From: SIG589 sp045652465
GTDB lineage: Bacteria > Bacillota > Clostridia > Oscillospirales > Acutalibacteraceae
Direction: 5' to 3'
DNA: 64,000 nt
NCBI GenBank assembly: GCA_045652465.1
Contig: JAZRUI010000010.1
Span: 154,774-218,773 of the forward strand
Positions 17,111-25,355 of this stretch are shown here, piece after piece; the stretch's first letter is position 1; every line of letters starts with the position of its first letter. Made by a program: the position numbers and the translations under genes. Below the pieces are notes generated by a model, which did no database searches, had not been told where the DNA came from, and saw only the letters and a program-made list of their open reading frames with translations.

Positions 17111-17820
17111 GCTTCTTCATCCTCCTTTTGCGGAAGTGGGAAGCAAACGGCTGCCAAGAGCGCCGCCAAGACTGCGCAAATAATAATCGTGAATCCGCTC
17201 GGAACGGATTTGAGTGCAGGGACATAATAGAATAGGCAGCTGAGCGCAATGGCGCAAACGGCGCAAAATGCAGCCGAAGACTCGCGCTTGATTTGGGGCA
17301 CGACGATTGCTATAAACATTCCGTAAATCGCAACGCCCAAAGAGGTTACTACTATAGCGGGCAACACATCCCCTGCTACGGCGCCGAGGAGCGTTCCGCC
17401 CGTCCAACCGATTAAGGGGGTTAAGATTAGTCCATACATATAATTGGGACCGACGCTTGCGGGATTGGCGGTTGCAACCGCGAAGATTTCATCGGTATTG
17501 CCGAAGGCTATCAAAAAGCGCTGCCATAGCTTTACCCTGCTCGAGAATTTTTGCGAGAGGGAAACCGACATCAACGAATAGCGCGAGTTGATAACAAGTT
17601 GCGAAACGCAAAGTTCGGCGAAGGTTCCGCCGCCCGCTATTATGGGAACGCCCGCGAGCTGACCCGCCGAGGTTAGGTTGGTTGCCGAGATTAGCACTGC
17701 TTCGAGCCATGTAAGACCCTGCGCCACGGCGAAGATACCAAACGCAAAGGACACCGCAAAATATCCGATGCAAATCGGCAAACCGTCGATTATTCCCTTT
17801 TTAAAACTGTTTTGTTCCAT
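17107..17820 (-). CDS. azlC: AzlC family branched-chain amino acid permease
   Basis: 237 residues with about eight hydrophobic segments, family features GLPICIGYFAVSFAFGI, TSAGQLAGVPII and NSRYSLMSVSLS. AzlC with AzlD exports branched-chain amino acids in other Firmicutes (e.g. azaleucine resistance). The partner azlD overlaps its end. A hairpin separates it from the upstream hypothetical gene, and no clear promoter of its own is seen, so it may be read through from upstream. Confidence 0.93.
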   Translation of the reverse strand: MEQNSFKKGIIDGLPICIGYFAVSFAFGIFAVAQGLTWLEAVLISATNLTSAGQLAGVPIIAGGGTFAELCVSQLVINSRYSLMSVSLSQKFSSRVKLWQRFLIAFGNTDEIFAVATANPASVGPNYMYGLILTPLIGWTGGTLLGAVAGDVLPAIVVTSLGVAIYGMFIAIVVPQIKRESSAAFCAVCAIALSCLFYYVPALKSVPSGFTIIICAVLAALLAAVCFPLPQKEDEEA

Positions 17821-17840
17821 TTTTTAAAACGCCTCATAAA

Positions 17841-17864
17841 TTCAGCCCTTTGAAAAGGGCTGAA
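17841..17864 (-). terminator. Hairpin, probable (leaky) terminator
   Basis: TTCAGCCCTT (17841-17850) and AAGGGCTGAA (17855-17864) form a perfect stem with a 4-nt loop, directly after the stop of the 134-residue gene. The U-tract is short, so some read-through into azlCD is likely. Confidence 0.6.
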
Positions 17865-17867
17865 AAA

Positions 17868-18272
17868 TTAAAGTTGATAGATTTCTTTGGTTATCTTTTT
17901 ATGCGATGAGCCGCAAAATTCCTCGCTCGAAATGCATTTCCATCGCTTTTTATAATCGGCAACGGGAAATGCCTTATCAAACGGATAGCTGCGGTTAAAG
18001 CAATAAATGGTTACCGTTTTAGCGCTACAAAGCGCCTCGGTTATATCATCGAGCTCGGCAAAGCAATAGTCCTCTTCCCCTGCCGCCAAAAGATAATCCT
18101 CGCGAACGATAATCTTATCGCTCTCTTCTTCAAACTGGCGAGCGGAATAGGCATTCATATAAACCTTGCCAACGCTCTTTAGAATATCAGCACGAAGCGC
18201 GCTATCCTTGCTTTGGCGCTTGCCGAAGAAGGACATTCCTCCGCGACTGTCAACACAAACGATTAAATGCAT
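17868..18272 (-). CDS. Conserved hypothetical protein, 134 aa
   Basis: Starts MHLIVCVDSRGGMSFFGKRQ, then SKDSALRADIL and MNAYSARQF; near the C-terminus RWKCISSEEFC. I recall similar proteins as common, uncharacterised Ruminococcaceae proteins, sometimes loosely labelled ribonuclease Z, but no metallo-beta-lactamase motif (HxHxDH) is present, so that label is not supported. Soluble, no signal peptide. ATG has GAGG seven nt upstream and lies 13 nt after the amidohydrolase stop, so it belongs to that operon. Confidence 0.7.
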   Translation of the reverse strand: MHLIVCVDSRGGMSFFGKRQSKDSALRADILKSVGKVYMNAYSARQFEEESDKIIVREDYLLAAGEEDYCFAELDDITEALCSAKTVTIYCFNRSYPFDKAFPVADYKKRWKCISSEEFCGSSHKKITKEIYQL

Positions 18273-18285
18273 TCGTTTACCTCTA

Positions 18286-19959
18286 TTATTTGATTACGCC
18301 GATGCCGCAATAGAAGCTGCCGCCGTTGGCGATATGCTTTTTAACTGCGGCGGCAAGGCTGCCCGCGGCATTTTTTTGCTTTAGGTTATATCTTCTTGCA
18401 TCCCAGCTGAAAACATATTTGATAATATCATCGCTTTCCTCAAGCTCGGTTATATCAAAAAACTCTTGGAATTTAAGGATATTGCTTTCAGCCTTCATAT
18501 GGTCTTTAAGCGTTGTGTCTAAAAGCCAAGAATGGCAGGTTCGTTCTTTATATTCGAATTCGGGGAAATAGCGGGCGAAGAACTCTTTTTCCGCTTTGAG
18601 CGACTCGCTGCATTCCTCAAAATTGAGAGGACCTACCGCGGGGATATGAACCTCAAGGACATTATCATCCTTTTTTATCGAATACTTGGGGATATCGTGC
18701 TCGCTGCCCGCCATACAATACTGCAGGCGGCCAACCTTGATAAGCTGCATATCGAGATGGCGCGCAAGCCAGGAATTTTCAAACAGGCAAAGCTCGCCCT
18801 TAATCTCGCTCCAGGTTTCGGTCCAAATAACGATGTCATGCAGGGTGTCGAGAAGGTACTCTTCGGGGATACCCTTTTGCTTATAGCGGTTTGAAAGCTG
18901 CTCGCAAAGCCAAAGGGCGGTTATGAGATTTCGCTTGCCGCATTTGCCGTTTTTGAAATCCTGGACGGTTACGGCATCGGAAACGGTTATGGCATCGAGC
19001 GCCTCATAAAACTCTTCATCGAAACATTTCGGGAAGGATAGCTTTTGATACCATTTTTTTGCAACCTCGCGAACCTCGGGGTTTACGGGCGACCAAGCGT
19101 TTGCATCATCGGGAGAGGGCATATTATGGGTTACGGCAACCTCGCCCTTTCCTAAAAAGCGCATTATATTTTTATAATAGAGCTTTTCGCGGCAATCGCG
19201 GCTAACGCCCAATTTATCCATAATCTCTTTATCGGTCTTGAGCCATTTTTTAGCCCAATCCGAGTTATAGTTATCGGAAAATGCATCGGTTCCGAACATA
19301 ATGTTATCTCCGATATCATAGCCGATTGTGAAGAGTTTGGTCATTAACTCCTCGCGATAAATTTCGGGGGTTCCGGGGGTTATATCGAAGAACATTTCGG
19401 CGGTATCGCCCGTTAAAAGCGAATTAAGGAATTTGCCATAAAGCGCGATGCATTCATCAATCCAAGGCCAAGAGCAATGGCCCATTGAAAAGCGAAGCCC
19501 CTTAATGCTTATAAGCGCCTCCCAGTTGATGGGGCGGTTATAGCTCGAGGAAACCCTGCCATCCCATAAAATTCCCGAATGGAAGAAAACGGGAACGCCA
19601 AGCGAAGCTATCTCGCGAAGAACATTAAGGCATTCTTCCTCATAAACATAAAAATCGGTGCAAATAATTTTGAAGGCGCAAACGCCCTTTTCAACTGCCC
19701 TATGGAGATTTTCGATAATATTCGGTTCATACGGATGAATCCAAACAACGGGAAAAATGCGGTCCTCATAGCCCTTCGACCAGGCAAGAACCTCATCAAC
19801 GCGCTCATCGAACTCGGTTCCTATATCGCTATAAGGATATTTGGGGCGGTTAGAGAAAACGCAGCCGCCATATATCCCCGCTTCGTTCATTTTTTCAAGC
19901 AGTTTTTCAGGGGCGGGAGTTCCCGCCATGGCATGGGTATGCATATCAAAAATCATCAT
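18286..19959 (-). CDS. Amidohydrolase (TIM-barrel) fused to a C-terminal domain of unknown role
   Basis: 557 residues. The first 275 or so are a metal-dependent amidohydrolase-2-type barrel: DMHTHAM at residues 5-11 (metal His pair), FKIICTDFY, FFHSGILWD, MGHCSWPW and GTDAFSDN (catalytic Asp). The remaining 280 residues are a separate domain with HSWLLDTTLKDHMKAESNIL and VEVHIPAVGPL-like stretches; these resemble acyltransferase-like proteins of the DUF5596 type, from memory only. The fusion is well supported by the continuous frame. Substrate unknown. Transcribed from its own promoter at about 19990-20014 together with the 134-residue gene. Confidence 0.75.
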   Translation of the reverse strand: MMIFDMHTHAMAGTPAPEKLLEKMNEAGIYGGCVFSNRPKYPYSDIGTEFDERVDEVLAWSKGYEDRIFPVVWIHPYEPNIIENLHRAVEKGVCAFKIICTDFYVYEEECLNVLREIASLGVPVFFHSGILWDGRVSSSYNRPINWEALISIKGLRFSMGHCSWPWIDECIALYGKFLNSLLTGDTAEMFFDITPGTPEIYREELMTKLFTIGYDIGDNIMFGTDAFSDNYNSDWAKKWLKTDKEIMDKLGVSRDCREKLYYKNIMRFLGKGEVAVTHNMPSPDDANAWSPVNPEVREVAKKWYQKLSFPKCFDEEFYEALDAITVSDAVTVQDFKNGKCGKRNLITALWLCEQLSNRYKQKGIPEEYLLDTLHDIVIWTETWSEIKGELCLFENSWLARHLDMQLIKVGRLQYCMAGSEHDIPKYSIKKDDNVLEVHIPAVGPLNFEECSESLKAEKEFFARYFPEFEYKERTCHSWLLDTTLKDHMKAESNILKFQEFFDITELEESDDIIKYVFSWDARRYNLKQKNAAGSLAAAVKKHIANGGSFYCGIGVIK

Positions 19960-19986
19960 TTATGCACCTCTCTTTTCTTAAATTCG

Positions 19987-20014
19987 ATTATATCACAAAC
20001 CCCGAAAATATCAA
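19987..20014 (-). promoter_or_regulatory. Putative promoter of the amidohydrolase operon
   Basis: On the minus strand TTGATA (20014-20009) and TATAAT (19992-19987), spacer 16 bp, just after the terminator of the GtrA gene and upstream of the ATG at 19959. Confidence 0.6.
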
Positions 20015-20017
20015 TAG

Positions 20018-20047
20018 AAAAACCGCTTTTGAAGCCAAAAGCGGTTT
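20018..20047 (-). terminator. Intrinsic terminator of the gtrA-like gene
   Basis: AAACCGCTTTT (20020-20030) and AAAAGCGGTTT (20037-20047), perfect 11-bp stem, 6-nt loop, followed by TTTTTC on the minus strand. A T-rich tract on the plus strand makes it potentially bidirectional. Confidence 0.85.
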
Positions 20048-20054
20048 AATTTTT

Positions 20055-20516
20055 TTATTTTGCGGGACGGGTGTTTTCCTGACCTCTATAAACCACAAAT
20101 TTGCAGAAGAAGAACTCAAGAATGAGGTTGGAACACATTGTCAGCAATTCAACGACAAAGTTGTTAACGCCTGCATCAACGGCAATTCCGCCGAGCCACA
20201 TGGTTAGCGGAGTGAACACCAGATAGAAGCCTGTAATCTTAAGCATTGCAACGGGGATATTAGCGGCGGAATTAAAGGTGAATCGGCGGTTGAAGGTGAA
20301 GTTCCAAACAACCGAAAGCACGAGCGAGATAAGATATGCAACCGCATGGCGATATGCCGCGGGGGTTTCAAACATAAACTCGGGCTTTATCTCATAAAAC
20401 CAACGCCAATCCTTTAAAAGCGCATCAAGCAAGGCATAGGAGCCGAGCTGGATAACGCCTGCCGATATTGAAAACAATGCAAATTTAATAAATTGCCATA
20501 AATTTTTCTTTTCCAT
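20055..20516 (-). CDS. GtrA-like membrane protein
   Basis: 153 residues with four hydrophobic helices and the family features FIKFALFSISAGVIQL near the N-terminus and WNFTFNRRFTF in the loop after helix 2. GtrA proteins are proposed to move or flip undecaprenyl-linked sugars for cell-surface polysaccharide modification. The start at 20516 is chosen because GGAGG precedes it at 5 nt; the longer frame starts with the TTG inside that ribosome binding site. It has its own promoter (20549-20576) and terminator, so it is monocistronic. Confidence 0.9.
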   Translation of the reverse strand: MEKKNLWQFIKFALFSISAGVIQLGSYALLDALLKDWRWFYEIKPEFMFETPAAYRHAVAYLISLVLSVVWNFTFNRRFTFNSAANIPVAMLKITGFYLVFTPLTMWLGGIAVDAGVNNFVVELLTMCSNLILEFFFCKFVVYRGQENTRPAK

Positions 20517-20548
20517 GTTAGCCTCCAAAAATATCAGGAATTGCTCTA

Positions 20549-20576
20549 ATTATATCACATTTTAGCAAAATGACAA
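20549..20576 (-). promoter_or_regulatory. Promoter of the gtrA-like gene
   Basis: Minus strand TTGTCA (20576-20571) and TATAAT (20554-20549), spacer 16 bp, 33 nt before the start codon. Confidence 0.65.
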
Positions 20577-20639
20577 TGTTTTTTTAACTCGCAGCATAAT
20601 TTTCCGTCTTGAGGATATAATTAAAGGGGTGGTGTTTTT

Positions 20640-21116
20640 ATGAAATTTAAATGGAAGCCTTATGCTGTTTCAATCGCCGTTGCGCTGGGAATCGGCGGCC
20701 TTTCGGCGCTGCTAACGAGCGGCTCGATGGATATTTATAAAACCATCGACACTCCCCCGCTTGCGCCTCCCGCGATAGTCTTCCCCATCGTTTGGACAAT
20801 TCTTTTCATACTGATGGGAATCAGCGCCGCGATGATTTATAGCGATAATATGGCAAGTGTTGTTGAAAAGCGCGCAGCACTTTACCCTTACGCGGTCAGC
20901 CTTATTTTCAACTTCGGTTGGAGCATTATCTTCTTCAATATCCGCGCATTCCTATTCGCGTTTTTTTGGATTTTGATTCTTCTTCTCTTAATAGTCAGAA
21001 CAATGATGAGATATAAAAAAATACGCCCGCTTGCGGCATATTTGCAAATACCATATTTGCTTTGGGTTATGTTTGCAACCTATCTTAACGCGGCGATATG
21101 GTTTTTAAATAAATAA
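20640..21116 (+). CDS. tspO: TspO/MBR family tryptophan-rich sensory protein
   Basis: 158 residues, five predicted transmembrane helices, with family landmarks TPPLAPPAIVFPIVWTILFI (conserved Pro/Trp in helix 2 region), FNFGWSIIFF and a final YLNAAIWFLN. TspO proteins bind tetrapyrroles and related ligands in the membrane. It is a lone plus-strand gene between minus-strand units. TATAAT at 20616-20621 and AAAGGGGTGG at about 20623-20632 lie upstream, though no good -35 box is seen. Confidence 0.92.
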   Translation: MKFKWKPYAVSIAVALGIGGLSALLTSGSMDIYKTIDTPPLAPPAIVFPIVWTILFILMGISAAMIYSDNMASVVEKRAALYPYAVSLIFNFGWSIIFFNIRAFLFAFFWILILLLLIVRTMMRYKKIRPLAAYLQIPYLLWVMFATYLNAAIWFLNK

Positions 21117-21120
21117 TAAA

Positions 21121-21150
21121 AAAGTCGCAGCGCGAAAACGCTGCGGCTTT
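21121..21150. terminator. Bidirectional intrinsic terminator
   Basis: AAGTCGCAGCG and CGCTGCGGCTT pair (one G-T pair) around a short loop, with A/T-tracts on both sides, between the converging tspO and HAD genes. Confidence 0.85.
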
Positions 21151-21154
21151 TCTT

Positions 21155-21808
21155 TTATATAAGTTTTTCAAGGGTTTCGCCCTTGGCGATATAGTGGGTT
21201 GCGGTTGCCCTCATTTCATCCTGACAAAAGTTATTTTCATCAAATATGGCAACGGTTGGCATTCCCGCATCGGTTGCGGTTTTTATTGCAACATAGGAAT
21301 CCTCAAACACGCAAGTTTTATCTAACGGCGCGCCTAAAAACTCCGCCGCTTTTAGGAATATATCGGGTTTTTCTTTGCCGACTCCGAGCGTTGCGCAGGA
21401 GAAGACCGCCTTGAAATAACCACCGATACCGCAATGCTCGATTGCAATAGCGAGTTTATCGGGAGCGGTTGCCGAAGCAATGCACATAGGAACATTGTTC
21501 GCCTTTAGATGCTCCAAAAACTCCAAAACGCCAGGTTTTAGTTCTATCTCGTTATAGAATTCAACCGTTAAATCCTCGCCAAGCTTGGTAATCTCGGCGC
21601 CGCTTTCGGCGATGTTATATTTCTCATGGATTAAATCCATAGCTGCGGAGAACTGCATTGTTCTAGCCGCGCGGTCATCATCAGGGTCGGGGCGGAAGCC
21701 GCTCTTCTTCAAGAAGATAAGCCCCATCTTCTCCCAAAAAACATCCCAAAAATAAAGGGAGTCTATAAGGGTTCCATCCATATCGAATATGGCTGCTTTG
21801 ATGTCCAT
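21155..21808 (-). CDS. HAD-family hydrolase (beta-phosphoglucomutase-like)
   Basis: 217 residues. HAD motif I FDMDGTLIDS (Asp9, Asp11), motif II IASATAPDKL, motif III/IV around GVGKEKPDIF and FEDSYVAIKTATDAGMPTV. The alpha-helical cap after motif I places it among class I phosphatases/phosphoglucomutases. Its start lies 13 nt after the stop of the GH35 beta-galactosidase, so a role in sugar-phosphate metabolism after lactose or galactoside hydrolysis is plausible, but the substrate is not shown by sequence. Confidence 0.9.
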   Translation of the reverse strand: MDIKAAIFDMDGTLIDSLYFWDVFWEKMGLIFLKKSGFRPDPDDDRAARTMQFSAAMDLIHEKYNIAESGAEITKLGEDLTVEFYNEIELKPGVLEFLEHLKANNVPMCIASATAPDKLAIAIEHCGIGGYFKAVFSCATLGVGKEKPDIFLKAAEFLGAPLDKTCVFEDSYVAIKTATDAGMPTVAIFDENNFCQDEMRATATHYIAKGETLEKLI

Positions 21809-21821
21809 AGGTTTACCTCTT

Positions 21822-23582
21822 TTAGCCTAAATCGGGAGTGTCGAAAAATTCTATCTCTAATTTTTCTACGCGGTCGGTTTCGAAAACGATAACCTCGTTA
21901 TCACCCTCGCGAAGGATGGGCGCAGGAACATAGAGCGTTTTTTGCGGTCCCGCGGAATTATAATAGCGGCCTAGATTGAAGCCGTTGATGATAACAATTC
22001 CCTTTTCGAAATTATCAAGGCGCAAGAATGTATCGGCGGGGGCACCTTCAATCTTTAAATTTCCCTTGTAAAATGCGGGAGTGACCAAATTTTGCACGGG
22101 CTGCCATGCAAGGTTTTTAAGTTCCTTTTCCATAGGTAGGCTATAATGCTGCCAACCGAAATGGAAACGGGCGCCTGTTCGAATGCCGCCAACTATTCCC
22201 TTCTTATCCAAAAGCTTGGGGCCATAGTTAACGCGGCCCATATTCTCGACCAAAATATCGAGCTTGATTTTTTCATTTTTTGCTATCTCGATTAAAACGC
22301 TATCCTTGCGGCGGCTGCGCTCGCGAATGCCGACAAGTTTTCCGTTTATAAAGATATGGGCGCGGTCGTGCAGTTGGGTAAATTCAAGTTCTTGCTCCTC
22401 GAGCGGACCCTCAATTTCAGCCGAATAAAGGATATAGCCGAAATCTTGGTCTAACTGCTCCATGGTTTGCGGGAAGGTTGCAAACACGGGGGCGGAGATA
22501 TTGTTTATATTATCAAAAAGCGGAGCACACTCGGAAAGCTTTAGTTTTCCGTAAGCCGCTTTTTTAGAATTGCAAACCTCCAAAGCGGGAGCAGGAACGC
22601 CCGTTTGTTTTTCTATAGTTGCCTTAACGGCATCGTATGTAACGGTCATATCGCCCGCTTCGCTTAAGGGCGCACAATAATCATAGCTTGTTATGGTCGG
22701 CTGATATATTCCGCCCATATGGTTGGCACCGTTTGTGAAACCAAAATTGGTGCCACCATGGAACATATAAAAATTAAAGGAGGCGCCAATTTCAAAGAAA
22801 TCATCCAGCATGGCGGCAATTTCCGCAGGCTTATGCTCGTGGTTTTGTTCATACCAATGATTAAACCAGCCGCACCAAAACTCGCCGCACATTAAAGGCT
22901 GATTCGGTTTGAAATCTTCAAGCTTTGCGAGCTTGCCTTTGGGATCGCTTCCGAAGTTTGCAACCGCCAAAAGCTCGGGCAAGGTTCCGCCCGAAAGCAT
23001 TGAGGGGTTGGTTCCATCCGAGGTGAAAAGCAGGCAATCGATGCCGCTCTCTATAAAGAAATCGCGGGTTTTGCGGAGATAGGTTTTATCATCGCCAAAG
23101 CTTCCATATTCATTCTCAACCTGCACCATAAACACCCTGCCGCCATTTGAAACAAGATGGGGGCGGATACGCTTGAAGAGTTCGCTATAATAAGGCTTAA
23201 CCTTCTCGAAGAACAAATCATTATCACAACGAAGAGCAAGACCCTCATATTTCAAAAGCCAGGAAGGCAATCCGCCAAACTCCCATTCAGCGCAAATATA
23301 TGGACCCGGGCGGATGATAACATTTAGGTCTAATTTTTCGGCTGTTGAGATAAAACGCTCGATATCAAGAATTCCCGAAAAATCAAACTCGCCTTCTTTT
23401 CGTTCATGAAGATTCCAGCAGGTGTAGGTTTCGACCGTGTTGAATCCGCAGGCTTTAAGCTTTAAAAGGCGGTCCTCCCAATATTCGGGAACGGTTCTAA
23501 AATAGTGGATTGCGCCCGAAATTATTTGGTAGGGTTTGCCGTCAAGCAAAAATTCCTTTTCGTTATATGTTAAAGTTGGCAT
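21822..23582 (-). CDS. GH35 beta-galactosidase
   Basis: 586 residues, cytoplasmic (no signal peptide). Cuts terminal beta-galactosyl residues from oligosaccharides. GH35 hallmarks: SGAIHYFRTVPEYW near residue 22, RPGPYICAEWEFGGLP, VQVENEYGSFG with acid/base Glu158, and CGEFWCGWF with nucleophile Glu234, followed by FHGGTNFGFTNGA. The C-terminal third holds the jelly-roll domains (INGFNLGRYY). A promoter is visible at 23613-23641 and a HAD phosphatase gene follows in the operon. Confidence 0.95.
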   Translation of the reverse strand: MPTLTYNEKEFLLDGKPYQIISGAIHYFRTVPEYWEDRLLKLKACGFNTVETYTCWNLHERKEGEFDFSGILDIERFISTAEKLDLNVIIRPGPYICAEWEFGGLPSWLLKYEGLALRCDNDLFFEKVKPYYSELFKRIRPHLVSNGGRVFMVQVENEYGSFGDDKTYLRKTRDFFIESGIDCLLFTSDGTNPSMLSGGTLPELLAVANFGSDPKGKLAKLEDFKPNQPLMCGEFWCGWFNHWYEQNHEHKPAEIAAMLDDFFEIGASFNFYMFHGGTNFGFTNGANHMGGIYQPTITSYDYCAPLSEAGDMTVTYDAVKATIEKQTGVPAPALEVCNSKKAAYGKLKLSECAPLFDNINNISAPVFATFPQTMEQLDQDFGYILYSAEIEGPLEEQELEFTQLHDRAHIFINGKLVGIRERSRRKDSVLIEIAKNEKIKLDILVENMGRVNYGPKLLDKKGIVGGIRTGARFHFGWQHYSLPMEKELKNLAWQPVQNLVTPAFYKGNLKIEGAPADTFLRLDNFEKGIVIINGFNLGRYYNSAGPQKTLYVPAPILREGDNEVIVFETDRVEKLEIEFFDTPDLG

Positions 23583-23612
23583 ATGGTTTCCCCCTTCGGT
23601 GTTTCTCCGTTT

Positions 23613-23641
23613 AGTATATCATCTCTATCAAAAAAAGTAAA
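23613..23641 (-). promoter_or_regulatory. Putative promoter of the GH35-HAD operon
   Basis: Minus strand TTTACT (23641-23636) and TATACT (23618-23613) with a 17-bp spacer, about 31 nt before the start codon. Confidence 0.5.
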
Positions 23642-23675
23642 TACACAAACGCCCTTTTTGTTGCACAAAACGATA

Positions 23676-23700
23676 CAACCCCAAACAAAAGTTGGGGTTG
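23676..23700 (-). terminator. Intrinsic terminator of the nicotinamidase-like gene
   Basis: CAACCCCAA (23676-23684) and TTGGGGTTG (23692-23700) form a perfect 9-bp stem just after the stop codon of the isochorismatase-family gene. Confidence 0.75.
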
Positions 23701-23710
23701 CATTGTTTTA

Positions 23711-24235
23711 TTATAACACATTTATTTGGCACATTTTCATGGTGGTCAAGGCGGCGTTGTGGCTTTCGGGGGTTACACCCGCGCAGCAGGCGCTATCAAC
23801 CGAAATTTCTCGCTCGGGGAAATTAGCCTTTAAAATCAGCGCGTTGGAAACAACGCAAATATCGGTGCAAAGTCCGATAAGGGTTATAGAGAAGTCCTCA
23901 TCCCCTGCCGCTTCCTTTATAAGGCTCGGCAGCTCCACAGAGCCGAAGGTTATTTTCTCAACGGCAGTATATTTTTTCGAGTCGAGCGCTTCGGCAATAC
24001 GAGCGTTAAGACTCCAGCCCTCGGTTCCCTTAATGCAATGGGAAACAGGCAATTTTTTGCCCTCGGCGGAATCAAGATAATCGGCAAAATGAGTATCGTA
24101 GGTTACGAATATTTCGCCATCCCACTCGTTTATTTTCTTTTCGGCGCGCGGGAGCATTTCAACCGCCTCGGCAGTTCCCAATGCGCCATCAACGAAATCA
24201 TTTTGAATATCAACTACGATTAAAAAATTCTTCAT
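23711..24235 (-). CDS. Isochorismatase-family cysteine hydrolase (nicotinamidase-like)
   Basis: 174 residues. Catalytic triad positions are visible: Asp9 in VVDIQNDF, Lys94 in AVEKITFGS, and Cys127 in GLCTDICVVS. The Asp47-x-His49 (TYDTH) and His66 (SHCIKGTEG) set resembles the metal site of nicotinamidase PncA, which makes nicotinate from nicotinamide for NAD salvage. The start at 24235 follows AGGGTGA; a GTG three codons upstream is the alternative. It directly follows the SGNH hydrolase gene. Confidence 0.88.
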   Translation of the reverse strand: MKNFLIVVDIQNDFVDGALGTAEAVEMLPRAEKKINEWDGEIFVTYDTHFADYLDSAEGKKLPVSHCIKGTEGWSLNARIAEALDSKKYTAVEKITFGSVELPSLIKEAAGDEDFSITLIGLCTDICVVSNALILKANFPEREISVDSACCAGVTPESHNAALTTMKMCQINVL

Positions 24236-24245
24236 TTTACTCACC

Positions 24246-24803
24246 CTATTTAAGCTCCGCGGCAGCCTTTTTTATAGCCTCGACTACGAGCTTTTCGCAA
24301 ATGGCAACGCCTTTTTCGGAGAGATGAAGAGTGTCGTCCGAAACATTGCCATCGATATCCTCGGCAACGGGAGTGAAAAGGTCGTTGATTATAACTCCCT
24401 TTTCTTGGAGCTTCGGAACGATTACTTCATTGAAACGGATAATATCGTTAATGTTATTGTAGCAATTATTCTTGCGAACCGGAGTTGTTGTTGCGAAAAT
24501 AACCTTCTCATATTTCGAGAGAAGAATATCGGCTATGCGAAGAACATTATCGATATATTCCTGCTCGCTTGTGAAGGTGCCATCGCCGAAAAGGTTGCAA
24601 ATATCCCACATTCCGTTATTAAAGTGGACTATTCGAGTGCCTCTCATATTCTCGCGCTCCTCGAAGATTTGGCGAAGTGTGTATTTCGCGAAGCGGCTGT
24701 TATCGGCGGGAGCATAAACATCGAACTCATCGCCTAACATTTGAGAAACACCAAAAGAATAGGATTGGCGAATGGAATCGCCTAAAAGCGTTACTTTAAT
24801 CAT
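24246..24803 (-). CDS. SGNH/GDSL-type hydrolase
   Basis: 185 residues, no signal peptide. Block I LLGDSIRQSY (Ser10), block III HFNNGMWDI with the oxyanion Asn, and block V SDDTLHLSEKG with Asp and His are all present, so the catalytic set is complete. Likely an intracellular esterase or acetylesterase for carbohydrate or other acylated substrate. It sits 10 nt upstream of the nicotinamidase-like gene in one operon. Confidence 0.85.
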   Translation of the reverse strand: MIKVTLLGDSIRQSYSFGVSQMLGDEFDVYAPADNSRFAKYTLRQIFEERENMRGTRIVHFNNGMWDICNLFGDGTFTSEQEYIDNVLRIADILLSKYEKVIFATTTPVRKNNCYNNINDIIRFNEVIVPKLQEKGVIINDLFTPVAEDIDGNVSDDTLHLSEKGVAICEKLVVEAIKKAAAELK

Positions 24804-24836
24804 AATACACCAACTTTTTCAAATATATTTTATTCC

Positions 24837-25325
24837 TTAATAGCTTAAGTCGTTCAAATAGTCATAATTTATAAACGTGATTTTATCCATATATATCACA
24901 GATAGAATCACAAACAGGAGCACCAACGCAATGCCAATACTTGCTGTTATAATTCCAGCACGACTTATGCCGTTTTTATAATCGCGCTTAATTGCAATAA
25001 TACCAAAAATAAGTGCAAGAATGCTTGGCAGCAAAACCGAAACATTCTCAAGTAAAAAGTCTACTATAGTACCCCAATATTCATATTTGCCGCTGATTAT
25101 TTCAAACACGCACTCATAAAGTCCTATTCCATCCAATAGACCAAGAATACCAAGTATCATAGCGGTTATACCAAATCCGCGTCCCGGTGTTATTTCCTTT
25201 GCAGGATAATACACAGGCTGCGAAAGCGGTGTGGGCTCATTTTCTATGGATGCACCACAGGAAAAACAATACCTCGCACCATCTGCGTATTCGGTTCCAC
25301 AAAACGGACAAAATCTTTTTTTCAT
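24837..25325 (-). CDS. Zinc-ribbon membrane protein
   Basis: 162 residues: an N-terminal zinc ribbon (CPFCGTEY at 6-13 and CFSCGASI at about 19-26), a short linker, then three or four hydrophobic helices (GFGITAMILGILGL, LLPSILALIFGIIAI, GIITASIGIALVLLFVIL). This is the architecture of many uncharacterised Firmicute membrane proteins with DUF4190-like helices. Its function is unknown. Confidence 0.8.
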   Translation of the reverse strand: MKKRFCPFCGTEYADGARYCFSCGASIENEPTPLSQPVYYPAKEITPGRGFGITAMILGILGLLDGIGLYECVFEIISGKYEYWGTIVDFLLENVSVLLPSILALIFGIIAIKRDYKNGISRAGIITASIGIALVLLFVILSVIYMDKITFINYDYLNDLSY

Positions 25326-25355
25326 ATAACTACACCTCTATAAACACTGTGTTTC

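Noticed and set aside
17868..18272. Ribonuclease Z label for the 134-residue protein
   Set aside because: The metallo-beta-lactamase motif is absent and the protein is far too short.
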